Source of the DNA: Anthopleura xanthogrammica
Lineage: Eukaryota > Cnidaria > Anthozoa > Actiniaria > Actiniidae
Direction of reading: 5' to 3'
Assembly (NCBI GenBank): GCA_964019055.1
Contig: OZ025217.1
Span: 6,918,466 to 6,982,465, forward strand
DNA length: 64,000 bases
This document shows positions 47,401 to 58,472 of the stretch, in pieces. The notes beneath the pieces are model-generated. The model did no database searches, had not been told where the DNA came from, and worked only from the letters and a program-made list of their open reading frames with translations. A program made the translations under genes and the position numbers. Each line of letters opens with the position of its first letter. Position 1 is the first letter of the stretch.

Positions 47401-47843
47401 TATCGTTTATCTATTAAGCGGTTGTTCTTAGATGAATATTGATTCAGCACCCTTTTAGAAAGAACTATATAGTTTCTTCTCATTTATCTGGTTATTTGGT
47501 TATTTCTTTTTATCAATGATTTGCTTGTTTTCAGAGAAATAGCTTCATTTAGGAGTCAAAACATTGTCATGCAAATTGTCAGATCGAAGCGACAACATTT
47601 AGATTCCTTGTCCACAATTGCAGACTGAGTTTTACAAATTTAAAAAACAAAAGCCTATTTTTGTCTTAAGGAACTTTTTCAATAACATATCATCATTAAT
47701 GGACCACCCTTTGACCAAGTGAAAATGATCAAATTGCAGTAGTTTCATCGAAATGGTAAAAATCAAATTATTGATTTGTATATTTGTTTAGTATTATTTA
47801 GGTCATTTATTGCCTTTTACACCTATTTTTCCCACTCTTGCAG
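44479..47843. other. Intergenic region D to E
   Basis: 3.4 kb. The main content is the (TTCA)n array at 45130-45968. The remaining sequence includes an imperfect inverted repeat (about 46010-46140), a segment with CGACGAAGGAGTAGCG / GACGTTTCGG at 46225-46270, a poly(G) run at about 47000-47017 and AT-rich unique DNA. No supported gene. The open frame at 47098-47442 lacks domain features and splice context. Confidence 0.6.
45130..45968 (+). repeat. (TTCA)n array with CCATTTA-phased variants
   Basis: About 840 bp of TTCA units interrupted by CCATTTA or GCATCCA at fairly regular intervals, often about 28 bp, which suggests a higher-order unit. The long I-H-S-F open frames across it are artefacts of a stop-free tetranucleotide. 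Confidence 0.97.
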
Positions 47844-47856
47844 CAAGACGTTAGGC
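47844..47856 (+). other. Candidate 5'-UTR acceptor before gene E start
   Basis: TTTTTCCCACTCTTGCAG ends at 47843, 13 bases before the ATG at 47857, the same spacing as in gene D. I chose ATG 47857 over an upstream in-frame ATG because the acceptor and paralog alignment support it. Confidence 0.55.
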
Positions 47857-50800
47857 ATGAAGAGTAGCAGAGGAAGAGTGCGAGAAAACACGAACCAAGA
47901 TCAACCCGAAACAGTAGTGACCATTCTGGAGGACTTCTGCGAGTACACTACATCTGGAGGACTGGCTCGAGTGGTGGGAACAAAGTACTTTGCATTGAAG
48001 ATATTATGGGTTATCATCTTTTTTGGCGCCCTGACAGCTGCCATATTGCAACTCATCACTCTTTTTGAAACTTACCAACATAAGCCAATCAGTACAAGGA
48101 TCTCACTCGAACACAGCGCTGTACGTATGATCACTGAAACATTTGATATTGCAACAAATTCATTTTTAAAAGTAAATCATGATTATTGCGTTCGTGTTTT
48201 TTAATAGTGTTTGACATAGGACTATGCCTGATTGGAAAGTACTTTATTCCTGCATCAAATGATGCACTTGTCAATTGAATGCAACCCCACCCCCACCCCC
48301 ACCCCCGACCCGGCCCCGGGACAGGGCGGATAATTTAGCATTCACATAGTGTTAAATTTAGCACTTTCCTCCAGTCCTGGGGTAGGTGGTTTCATTTTAG
48401 TAGTGCATAATAAACATGAGGTTAAATTTCAAGTTCTGTGAAGATTGCTTTATTCTGAAAATCCTCACTGGTCAATAATTTATGGATTGTAAATTGATGC
48501 TATTCAAACCTCCTTCTAGCAACCTTGCCATTATTGTGTGTGTATTTAGTTATATGCACTGTTGTTGATCCATTTGATCTATATAGTTGGCTCCTTATGT
48601 GCAAATAGCTTAATGAGCTTGAGATATTTAATTAATTAATTAATTAACTGGAATGGTCCCTTCTATTTAAGACTGAAATCAATGAGAAATTTGGAGTGCA
48701 TTTTATGCATCTTAACCCTCCCGCCCTGAGGGAAGAGAGAGTCCTCTCCCCGTCCCCCCCCCCCCCCCCCCCCCCCCGCTCTCAGGGAGGAATAAGACGG
48801 CTGTACACAGGCTAAATGCTAACCGGCATTGACATCGTTTGCGTCACCAAAGACTATAACAAATTACAACCACTTAAAAATGAAATGTACAGCACAGAAT
48901 GAAAGCAAAGTTGATAATTACACTTTTACTTTCTATCCATTTTGTTTTCAGTCTCTACCTTTCCCTAGTGTGACTTTCTGCAATTTCAACATCATACGTA
49001 AATCTCAATTGGCAAACTTGTCACAATCCTTACAACAAGGCTTCCAAGAATATCAAAACAGTAAGTACCCTTAAAAGAGAATGTTAAAGGATAGTCGGCG
49101 GGATGGGGTGCGTGAGTGACTCGCGACGCTACTGGTTATTATTCAGTATATCAGTGTGTTAATGGAAATATTTCTCTTCACCAGAAAGCAGTGCAAGTGC
49201 AAAAAGTACGGCTTCGAACAATAATAAAAGCTTGCTATTAGATGTTGAGGATGACTACGCAGATCCTGAAGAACTAGATGACACCCAAAAAGTAGTTGAA
49301 ACAATTTCCCGCTTATTGGCCCAGGAGGATTGGAAAATTCTGAAGCCACTTGGACATCAATTCCTTGACATGATTCGCTCTTGCAAGTATAAAGGCAAAG
49401 ACTGCCGGTGAGTACTACAAGGTATTACAAAAAATATCCCTGTGATATTGGTAATGATTGCTGTTGTCTCAAGGGAATAAATGCAGTTCAAGAGTTCACA
49501 TCACTAACCATCAGATAATCATTAGATACGTGCCTAGTTTTGGTACAGACTGATTCCAGAAGTCGTTGTCGATTCTGGATATCGCTCATGCAGCTGGTAG
49601 AGCGACGACGTCCCAAAAGCGAGCGAAAACTACGACTTATGGGATCCGTCTGGTTTTTGGAAGAGCCAATGGAAAAAGTGTCAATCTCTTCTTTTCAATG
49701 CTTATATTTTATTATTATAATGTTTTCAGACAGCTGACGGCAAAGAGATATTGGACTTCCTTTTGGCATTACAAGTTCGGGAACTGTTACATGTTCAATC
49801 CAAAATTTATTGAAGGAGTTCAACAAAAAGTACTGAAGGCCTCCAAGCCTGGACCGTTACATGGTCAGTAAACATAATTAGTAGCATCTTTAATCAATTA
49901 TCCTTACTTTCTACAATATTAGATCTGGATTACGCATGGCTAATATTCCCTCATATATGACTTGTCTTTATGGTCGCTATGGTCGCTATGGTCGCTATGG
50001 TCGCTATGGTCGCTATGGTCGCTATGGTCGCTATGGTCGCTATGGTCGCTATGGTCGCTATGGTCGCTATGGTCGCTATGGTCGCAATGGTCGCCATGGT
50101 CGATATGGTCGCCATGGTCGCTATTGTCACTATGGTAGCTATTGTCGCCATAGGTGCTATGGTCGCTATGGGCGCTATGGTCCCCATGGTAGCCGTGTTC
50201 GCTGTGGTCGCCGTGGTCTCCATGGTCGCCATTGTCGCTATAAGCACAATCGTCGCCATGGTGTTCATGGTCGATATGGAAGCCATGGTCGCTATGGTCG
50301 CTATTGTCGATATGGTAGCCACGGTCGCTATGGTCGCTATGGTCGCCATGGTCGCTTTGAGCGCTATAGTCCCCATGATAGCCGTGGTGCTGTGGTCGCT
50401 GTGGTCGCCGTGGTCAGCATGGTCGCCATTGTCGCTATAGTCGCAATGGTTGCCATGGTCTCTATGGTCGATATGGTAGCCATGGTCGCTATGGTCGCTA
50501 TGGTCGCTATGGTCGCTATGGTCGCTATGGTCGCTATGGTCGCTATGGTCGCTATGGTCGCTATGGTCGCTATGGTCGCCATGGTTGCTATGAGCGCTAT
50601 GGTCCCCATGATAGCCGTGGTGCTGTGGTCGCTGTGGTCGCCGTGGTCATCATGATCGCCATGGTCGCCATTGTCGCTATAGTCGCAATGGTTGCCATGG
50701 TCTCTATGGTCGCTATGGTCGCCATGATCGCTATGAGCGTTATGGTCCCCATGATAGTCGTGGTGCTGTGGTTGCTGTGGTCGCCGTGGTCACCATGGTC

Positions 50801-53800
50801 GCCATGGTCGCCATTGTCGCTATAGTCGCAATGGCTGCCATGGTCTCTATGGTCGATATGGTAGCCATGGTCGCTATGGTCGCTATGGTCGCTATGGTCG
50901 CTATGGTCGCTATGGTCGCTATGGTCGCTATGGTCGCTATGGTCGCTATGGTCGCTATGGTCGCTATGGTCGCCATGGTCGCTATGAGCGCTATGGTCCC
51001 ATGATTGCCGTGGTGCTGTGGTCGATGTGGTCGCCGTGGTCACCATGATCGCCATGGTCACCATTGTCGCTATAGTCGCAATGGTTGCCATGGTCTCTAT
51101 GGTCGATATGGTCGCCATGGTAGCTATTGTCACTATGGTCGCTATATTTGCTATTGTCGCTATGGTCGCTTTGTCGCTATGGTCGCTATGGACGCTTTGG
51201 TCACCATGGTCGCTATGATCGCTATGGTCACCATGGTCGCTATGGTCACCATGGTCACCATGGTCACCATGGTCGCTATGCGGGCCGCAATGGACACCAT
51301 GTTCGTTATGGTCGCTATGGTCGCTATTGTCGGTATATACGAATTTAACAGGAGGTCAAAAACAAATAGGAATAGTCATTCCTCGTGTGAATTGTACCAT
51401 TTCTCATCAAATATTTAACATTTTCTGTTATAAGTTTATTTTGAGGCAGTCGGAAGTCGGCAGTCGGCCAATCTATTTGTAGCATTCTTGTTGCTTGTTG
51501 ATCGTAATGATTGTTTAAAAGGTGGATATCCATCATTAATACTTTCGGTTTTGAAATGACCTCCTCTCTCTCCTCCTCTCCTCTTTCTTCGACTCCCACA
51601 TCCTCAAAGGGGTATTGAAAAAATGACAAGTCTGACTGATATTTGTAACATATTTTTTGAAGGATTGTACTTTGAATTAGACGTACAGCAGGAAGAATAT
51701 GTAGAACTCACTGAGGATGCAGGAATCGTTGTTCATATTTCGCCACGAGGACAAATGGCCTTTCCCTACGAAGAGGGTTTAAGCCTTGCTCCTGGTTTCT
51801 CGACGTCAATAGGCATCCGATTGGTAAATAACAGTAGTTAAGGAATGTTAGTTTCACTTTTACTTTTGTCTTGCAGAAATTGCCTTCGCAAATTACTCTC
51901 GCATAACTAAGAGATATTTCAGTTATGGGAGAGCATGTTAAGCTGTTTCGAGATCTGATATATGGGAGGGAGACGTAGTCGGTAGTCGCTCCCCCCCCCC
52001 CACCCCCCACCCCCCAGTACAAGTGAATAAATATGAAACACCTAAGGTGTTTAAAAATGCCATTTTTATTGGTAGGTTGCCTTATAAATCGCCCATAACT
52101 AAAAGAGAGTTGATACGATGTGATTTAAAAAGCATTTAAATCTTTCTATAGATCCAAATCTGCCGCATAGACCGTTTTGATAACGATTCCTGCGTCAAGG
52201 AAAATACAGAGCATGATCACAACATTTATGAGGGAAAATACAACGTAACTTATTCTAAAACAGTGAGTAATTAAAAACTGGCCTTGTTTTTACCAAGGTA
52301 GCACTCAATAGCCAGTGGCTAACAAACCTGTGGCCCTTGTTCCATGATCGAATTGGAATTTAGAAGTTGGTTTTTAAGGAGGGAGGAAAACCGGAGAACC
52401 CAGTGAAAAACCCATGATACATAGGAGAAAACAAACAAGCAATTCTACTCACATACGACACCGAGCCCGGCGGGACTCGAACCCGAGTCGCATTGGTGAG
52501 AGGCGAGAGCTCTTACCGTTACTCCATGCACCCGTGCCTCCGGGGTGAATTTCACAAGCGTGTAAAGTTTGCATGTTACATTAGACCTTTTTGCTCACTA
52601 TTTTCGACTTTATGCGCTTTAAAAATAATAGGTGCATCAAAGATTGTACTGAATTTGAACAAAAGATGCTTGTATTTCATTGTTGTAATTAACAGTGAGT
52701 CGGGCCATACCAATGCACAGCGCTTGATGTTGAAATTATGACCTGACTACAACTATTGTTCAAGAACAATTAAATACGAGCATCTTTTGTTCAAATACTA
52801 AAGATGTTCAAATTTCGTACAATTTGTGATGCACCTATTGTTTTTAAAGCGCACGAAGTCGAAAATAGTGATAGAGCAAAAAGGTCTATTGCAGTCCTGG
52901 GTCAGATACATACATGTTTATATGTCTTTTGAAGGCGTGTATTCAATCATGCATCGCATTGAATCAGAGGAAGGATTGTGGGTGTATGGAATACAAATTC
53001 AACCCCAAAGACAAGATAATCTGCGACATTTTAAACAGAACAACTGGTAAGGCATTTATTTTTACAGGAAGCCTGTTGCATTCCGTAGGAATAAAACTGA
53101 ACACATATTTTTATGAAACTTTGCACAGATATGAATTCAAAAGTGGTCTATTATAATGAGACAAGTTATCAATGGTTAAAAACTTGAATTAAGAAATCAT
53201 ATATAGGCTCTCAATTTCGCTCTTTTTTTAAATATGATACTTAGACGATACTCAAATGATACTTATATGAAACTTAGATGATACTTAGATGATTCTTGAT
53301 CAAAACATGAATTTATTTATAACAAGAGAGCACGAATAAGAGAGGGAAACTTCTTAATATCGCGTGTGCCATGTGAATCACCGGTTGGGCTATATACCCC
53401 TTGTAGCATGTCGGAATGCAGCTCAATTTGGAGGCCAAGAAAAGATTTCCAATTCTCAGTAGATTGAAATTATTTTGTTTTGTCTTCCAAATTGAGCCGC
53501 TCTGACGTCACGTGTAACGGGTTCTTTTTTTAGTCATCGGATGGAGTTTAACTTTGTACTTACACTATTCCCATGCGTTCATGGGATCCATAGAATTATT
53601 TACCGAGTTTTCTATTTACTTTTAAGTAAATTGTCTAAGACAAGTCCTATCGAAGGCACGAAATAACGAGTTAAACTGCACAATAGGTTGTCCTTCGTCA
53701 TGCACGTAAGTATTGAATTGTTTCTTTATCACAACTAAACTAGACCAGCATATTGCTGAAATGAGCTTGAACCTCTAGTTCATTAATTATCAAAGCAGTA

Positions 53801-55826
53801 TATCCAGAAACCTCATAAATGTGCCATTTCCTCGAGTTCTTACTGGAGATTGACATTAGACTTTTCCATCGCACCCAGCATCGTCTTATTTCTTCTGTTA
53901 TTACTGATGTTTACTAGTGCATTCTTGAATTTCCCATACCCATGCAATTAGGTCCTTTATGCTCATAGTGATAACTTGAATAACTGACACCGAGCACGGG
54001 TGGCGTAGCGGTGAGAGCGCTTCCCTCTCACCAAGGCGACCCGAGTTCAAGCCCCGCTGGGCTCGGTGTCGTATGTGAGTAGAGTTGTTTGTTGGTTCTC
54101 TCCTGTGCTTCGAGGGTTTTTCCGGGTTCTCCGGTTTTTCCTCCCTCCTCAAAAATCAACTTCTAAATTCCAATTGGAATGCAGTGGAGTAAGAGCCACT
54201 CTGTGGATTCCACTGTTAATTCGCATTTATTTATTTATTATTACTATTTATTTATGTTCCTGCTCATATAACAAGGAACAATCTCTTGCATCTCATTCAT
54301 TTGCTGGTTATTACTTATTTCATGCTTCCTAATGAAGCATATCTTTATTTTTCACTTTTCTTTCTTTCTGTAATTCTTTAGGGAGGAAGTTTATAAAACA
54401 ACTTTATCCTTTTCCACATGGCTATCTGATCAATATAAGGTAAAATAGATGTTCTTATTATATGATTATCAATGAAATACCTATATTTCTTTATTTCAAA
54501 AATTTGATATGTTCACATGTGAAAATATCATCACTATGGTAACATACTTCTTATAGCAGAAAAAAGCTCAAAAAATATTTCTTTTCTTTTTCATTGATAT
54601 TTATGTAATAAACTGAATATTACATGGGCGCTTGGAGATACGAATTTTATCTTCTGGTGTTGAAAAGATCTCTCACGAGTGCGCGCAGATAAAATTCGTA
54701 TCTCCGCGCGCCCATGTAATATCCTCTATTTAGCGTCCTGCAGATGTGTTATGAATGCATGTGGAGTAATGTATCTTATTATTCAACAGAAGGTGCTATC
54801 TCAAGAGCTTGGAGTCGAACAGAGAAACTACTCCACCACCAGGGGTCCCAGGGGTATGAGGTAAGACATTGATGCTTAGACCGCATGAGAAAACAAATCG
54901 TTGTAATAATTGCGCAATCTGTGAATCCGTTTTTTAGAGCCTGATTACTTTATATTTAAAAATTTTGATCTCTCTTTTTGGCAGAAATTTGCTAAAAGTA
55001 CAGATATTCTATCAAGATTTAACTTCTGAGAAAGTGCAAGAAGAAATATCCTACGGGGTAAGAATATAATTGATCAACCGCTGTGTTCCTTGATAACAGA
55101 CTCATTTGCTCAAGGTTAGCATAATGTCAAAATATCATGCAGAACTTCAACAACACAAACACTTTGAAATTCGACGGAACTTCACTGGAATGCATAAATA
55201 TTCAAGATAATTCCACTCAAAATGGAGGGTAACCCTGAGCAACAGAGAATTCAAAACTGGAGTATCCCTTTTTCCACGACCGCCACGTCTTTTGTTTTAT
55301 TATGTATTGATTGCAGCGATAATTTTGGATACGAGTGTAATCGCGTTTTATTAATATTCTTTAATAGGTACTTGACCTTAGCTTTGCATTTCAGGTGATA
55401 CCTCTACTTCTTGAATAACATTCAAAACTCTACACTCAATAAACAAACCTGCAGAACATTCAAGTTGAAGCCATTTTATAAAAAAGGGCTCGGAGAAGGG
55501 GGATTTATGGGACTGTGGTCACACTCTTTTCTCAGTTTGATATTCATATTAAATGTGGCACATGTGTGATGTCATTGGGTCTCGCTTCTTTTGTCTTTGT
55601 TATAACTAATTTTGTTTGTTTCCCTTATTTTCCCAACGTACAGCTGGAGAACTTCGTGGCCGACATTGGTGGTCAGCTTGGTCTGTGGTTGGGGGTGTCA
55701 GTTCTATCCGGAGCAGAACTCGTCGAGCTGGTTATACTGATCATTCTCCATTTCTTTCCAAGCTCGGGTAGTCATCAAAAAAGAAAGAAAAATGAAGTAG
55801 CTATGGAAGAAGGCAGCTTAAACTAA
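47857..55826 (+). CDS. DEG/ENaC sodium channel, gene E (complete)
   Basis: Complete subunit of about 525 residues in 12 exons: 47857-48120, 48952-49060, 49185-49407, 49730-49863, 51663-51823, 52152-52262, 52935-53046, 53627-53705, 54382-54439, 54790-54860, 54985-55057, 55644-55826. All phases close, and eight exon lengths equal those of gene D. Residues 31-36 read T-T-S-G-G-L: the HG motif lacks His, as in D. TM1 is about residues 46-67. F-P-S-V-T-F-C-N, F-W-H-Y-K-F-G-N-C-Y-M-F-N, C-G-C-M-E-Y and C-P-S-S-C mark the ectodomain. TM2 has G-L-W-L-G-V-S. Exon 10 carries a three-residue extension with R-G-P-R-G relative to D. A possible AATAAA poly(A) signal lies at 56071. Introns hold a 9-bp minisatellite, two SINEs and TIR elements. 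It is nearly identical to D in exons 2 and 7, suggesting recent duplication or gene conversion. Confidence 0.92.
48757..48778 (+). repeat. Poly(C) tract
   Basis: About 20 C in a row in gene E intron 1, inside a short palindromic setting (CCTGAGGG before, CTCAGGGAGG after). Confidence 0.8.
49968..51342 (+). repeat. 9-bp minisatellite (ATGGTCGCT) with higher-order structure
   Basis: About 1.37 kb, roughly 150 units of ATGGTCGCT and one-base variants. Homogeneous blocks (49968-50090, 50470-50580, 50870-50965) alternate with variant-rich blocks that repeat as units of roughly 250 bp. Each of those contains CGTGGTGCTGTGGTCGC, GCCATTGTCGCTATAGTCGC and GGTTGCCATGGTCTCTATGG. Because 9 is a multiple of 3, all six frames give tripeptide-repeat open frames. 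It lies in the gene E intron between exons 49730-49863 and 51663-51823. Confidence 0.97.
51991..52016 (+). repeat. Poly(C) tract
   Basis: C runs broken by single A bases in the gene E intron; simple repeat. Confidence 0.8.
52296..52540 (-). mobile_element. tRNA-derived SINE, copy 2
   Basis: On the minus strand: a head with A-box-like TGGAGTAACGG, a B box GTTCGAGTC (52474-52482), then the shared body with GGTTCTCCGGTTTTCCTCCC and a tail ending GGCTATTGAGTGCTACC. Most complete of the two minus-strand copies. Confidence 0.8.
52582..52888. mobile_element. TIR element (307 bp); half copy upstream of gene D
   Basis: TAGACCTTTTTGCT and AGCAAAAAGGTCTA ends, then ACTATTTTCGACTT / AAGTCGAAAATAGT and ATAGGTGCATCA / TGATGCACCTAT form long inverted arms. 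It ends 46 bp before exon 52935-53046. Confidence 0.8.
53404..53517. mobile_element. MITE with CAGCTCAATTTGGAGG arms, copy 1
   Basis: CGGAATGCAGCTCAATTTGG and CCAAATTGAGCCGCTCTGACG are imperfect inverted arms. The same family is at 57239-57353 in opposite orientation. It lies about 110 bp before exon 53627-53705. Confidence 0.75.
53992..54185 (+). mobile_element. tRNA-derived SINE, copy 3
   Basis: A box TGGCGTAGCGG (54001-54011) and B box GTTCAAGCC (54045-54053) sit at tRNA-like spacing. CACCGAGC / GCTCGGTG closes an acceptor-like stem. The body then has GGTTCTCCGGTTTTTCCTCC. Cleanest head of the four copies; Pol III promoter by family knowledge. Confidence 0.85.
54616..54722. repeat. Foldback element, copy 2 (relative at 2579-2714)
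   Basis: ATATTACATGGGCGC and GCGCGCCCATGTAATAT ends; arms share GGAGATACGAATTTTATCTT and complement with the gene A intron copy. It lies 67 bp before exon 54790-54860. Confidence 0.8.
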
Positions 55827-56070
55827 ATTGGTGCATGTGTCTTGTACTTTTGACTAGCGCAACTTCTGTTATGCTAAGCAAACTTACATGTTGGGGAATG
55901 TGAAGGGAGAGAGGCTCTACATTTTTATGCTTTTTTATCATTCAATTATTGCCTATTTTGTTCAATTCTTATTTCTTTCCATCTTGATTAAAATTCCTCG
56001 ATTACTTTTAAAGTTAGTTATGGTATTTATTGCATACTTGTTCATGGCAAACTAATACGAAATAGAAGTT

Positions 56071-56076
56071 AATAAA
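56071..56076 (+). terminator. Candidate polyadenylation signal for gene E
   Basis: AATAAA about 245 bases after the gene E stop codon, the first canonical hexamer downstream. No cleavage-site evidence is available. Confidence 0.35.
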
Positions 56077-57238
56077 TATTAAGGTTTCGGCCCAAATGTC
56101 ACCTCATTCATTACACCTTCTCCAGCAACAAATTTTACCTTTTGCCCTATTTTGTTTCGAAGAGTTTTTTTTTTCCAATTACCTTGAATTTTCTCAGTAC
56201 ATATTTTAGACTTTATTTATTAGTGAATCTATCACTCGCAATTTTTGAGCCTTGCGTTTGACAGCTTTTCAAACCAAGCGTCCAAGAAACGAAAAGGGTG
56301 TCATCGATCCAGGAAAAAGAGCATACATCGTAAAGGACCCGCATATTTCTTAGTGGCTTATATTCTAGAACAAAACACTTACATCCTTAAATAAGGCCTC
56401 CAAAACTTATTACAAAACGCAAATACTCAAAGATAGAAAACTAGAAAATGGACGCGAAATAAATATGTGGTACTGACGTACATTATGAATGACGCAATTT
56501 ATCAAAAAGAAAAATAAATTAAAAACCTCCAGCGGAATTGTAACAAAAAGTATCTTTAAAAAAACCCATGACTACTTCTGGATACATTATTAGCAGGCAG
56601 TGAGGACTTTCCTCTTTACAAACGTAACGTACCCGATGAGCAGGTTCAAAATATATCAGAAATGCGTTTATCATATCATATTTCAACCTGTCTTTATTCG
56701 TCTATGTGGGATAAGCGAAAATATCGAAAATCGAACGTATGATCATTTAATCTATACATGTTCACTAGAACGAATAAAAGCACAAGATATTGGGTCAACA
56801 TTAACACCATGCAATTTTTTCTTGGGATTTGCCGTGTTGCGAAACCCACATCAGGTATCAAATAAGGCAGACACATATCACGAATGTCTGAAATATGTCT
56901 TAAAAACTCAATAGTTTATGAAATATTTGAATTCTCTCATCTGATCTAGCACACGGAATGCGCGAAATGCATGATTTTCTTTCCACAAAAATGATTATAT
57001 CATTGCGGCCATTATATCATGGGAAGGCAGCTAGCTAGATCACCCAAGGCCTCAATGAGTTCTTCAAATATAACCCCATATTGTTTCTGGCACTAAACCT
57101 TTTATTGTTTTTAGCGCACGGAAAATATTCTTTACAATAAGTAGCTGGTTTTATCTTCTTTGCCATTAAATCGGCGAGTCTTTAACAATTTAACAATGAT
57201 TCCAAGATTCGAAACATTGCAGATATCACCTATAGGCC

Positions 57239-57353
57239 CTTGCACGTGACGTCAAAGCAGCTCAATTTGGAGGACAGAACAAGATAATTTAAATCTCCTG
57301 AGATTTGGAACCTATTGTTTTGTTCTCCAAATTGAGCTGCATTCCGACGTGCT
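57239..57353. mobile_element. MITE with CAGCTCAATTTGGAGG arms, copy 2
   Basis: GCACGTGACGTCAAAGCAGC at the left and GCTGCATTCCGACGTGC at the right enclose CTCAATTTGGAG / CTCCAAATTGAG arms, matching 53404-53517. Confidence 0.75.
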
Positions 57354-57690
57354 CCAAGTGGTCTATTCTTTTATTCTCCATAAAAATAATAAGTAAATAA
57401 TTATAGATAAATAAAAAATAATAATAAAAAAAAGAAGAACAGAAATGTAAAACAAAATGATGTAATTGAAAAACGAGAAATGGTCCGAATTTGAGCGATG
57501 AAAAATTGTTAAGACTGTCGTTATTTGACATGTAAGGCCTGTCTTTTGCTTTGGCAATCTTGGCCAGGCTACATGTCTAACAGCTTCACGTCTTGTAGCC
57601 AAACGGATGGCTATGGCTATTTCCTACTTTTGCTCGCATTTCTGAAATCAAAGGAACGTGACGTTTGAGAAAATCAATTAAAAATGTCAG

Positions 57691-57795
57691 TGCGCATGCG
57701 ATTTTATCCCGAATTTCTCACCTTCTTTTGTTTAAACATTTTGTTTTTAATTAAACAAAAGAAGGTGAGAAATTCGGGATAAAATCGCATGCGCA
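57691..57795. repeat. Near-perfect hairpin, 43-bp arms
   Basis: TGCGCATGCGATTTTATCCC through CTTCTTTTGTTTA is mirrored exactly by TAAACAAAAGAAG through GGGATAAAATCGCATGCGCA, with a loop of about 20 bases. Confidence 0.9.
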
Positions 57796-58178
57796 ATGAA
57801 AACGATTCTTAAACTTTGAACTGGCTTATAGCAAAATCAATCAGTTGAGTGACAGTATACTGCAGTTTTCGTCCTCAGATTCAAATTTAGTTAATCTAAT
57901 GTCAACTTTTTCAAACTGGGAAAATTTATTTCTAGTGCAAACAGGTTAAAGTAATTTGTCACGCAGGAGTGTTTCTGTCATTTTCTAACTTGCAATACCG
58001 GCCAGCATAAGCACAAGCAACGTCAGGCAGACCCCGAGCGGCTGCAACTGTATTGCTCGCTTTAAAACTGAAGAAACCATTATACAGAATAAATACTAGG
58101 TTTGTTGCTCTTGATTATGCTTGACTTGCAGGTGAAGGCAAACGGTAGGGAAAAGCTAGCTTTTGTGAAAACTCAGAG

Positions 58179-58392
58179 TTACAGCACGACGCGCAAAAGC
58201 ATGACCACTTTTGATATATTCGCATACTTCCGCTAATCACGAACAATTTTCTGCCAAACGAGTTTTTATACGCCTTACTTGGTAAAACCAGACAGCTTGG
58301 CACCAAATATGTCCGTTTTAAGTACAAAATCCCATGCATAGAAGTATGCGAATACATTAAATGTGGTCATACTTTTGCGCGTCATGCTGTAA
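58179..58392. repeat. Foldback just past the end of gene F
   Basis: TTACAGCACGACGCGCAAAA and TTTTGCGCGTCATGCTGTAA ends, with ATTCGCATACTTC / GAAGTATGCGAAT inside. It starts 80 bp downstream of gene F's stop, so it may lie in the 3' UTR. Confidence 0.75.
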
Positions 58393-58472
58393 TTATATAA
58401 AATGTTGTACTGGAACATTGTAAGTTTGAGGGCTACAGCGTTTTACTAAAAGAATTATATTTTCAAAACGAA

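Larger units (their letters stand above)
55827..58472. other. Tail-to-tail intergenic region E / F
   Basis: 2.6 kb between the stop codons of E and F. It contains a candidate AATAAA for E (56071-56076), the MITE at 57239-57353, a near-perfect hairpin at 57691-57795 and a foldback at 58179-58392. The open frame 56600-56914 has no firm family match. No other gene is supported. Confidence 0.6.

Noticed and set aside
47098..47442. 114-residue + strand frame between D and E
   Set aside because: AT-rich, no recognisable motif, no paralog, no supporting splice sites.
47776..47856. Upstream in-frame ATG for gene E adding 27 residues
   Set aside because: An acceptor at 47843 and alignment with gene D place the start at 47857; the added residues match no paralog.
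49936..51418. Several 80-240-residue open frames with M-V-A, R-Y-G, H-S-D or I-A-T repeats
   Set aside because: A 9-bp repeat gives tripeptide repeats in all six frames; it lies within a well-defined intron of gene E.
54001..54060. Functional tRNA gene
   Set aside because: Boxes A and B are good, but the sequence continues into a repeated body found at three other sites, so it is a SINE head.
56600..56914. 104-residue frame with a C-x-x-x...H-L-I-x-x-C pattern like the tail of a retroelement reverse transcriptase
   Set aside because: The resemblance is limited to a few residues, no polymerase motifs are upstream, and the context is AT-rich intergenic DNA. Kept only as a weak hint.
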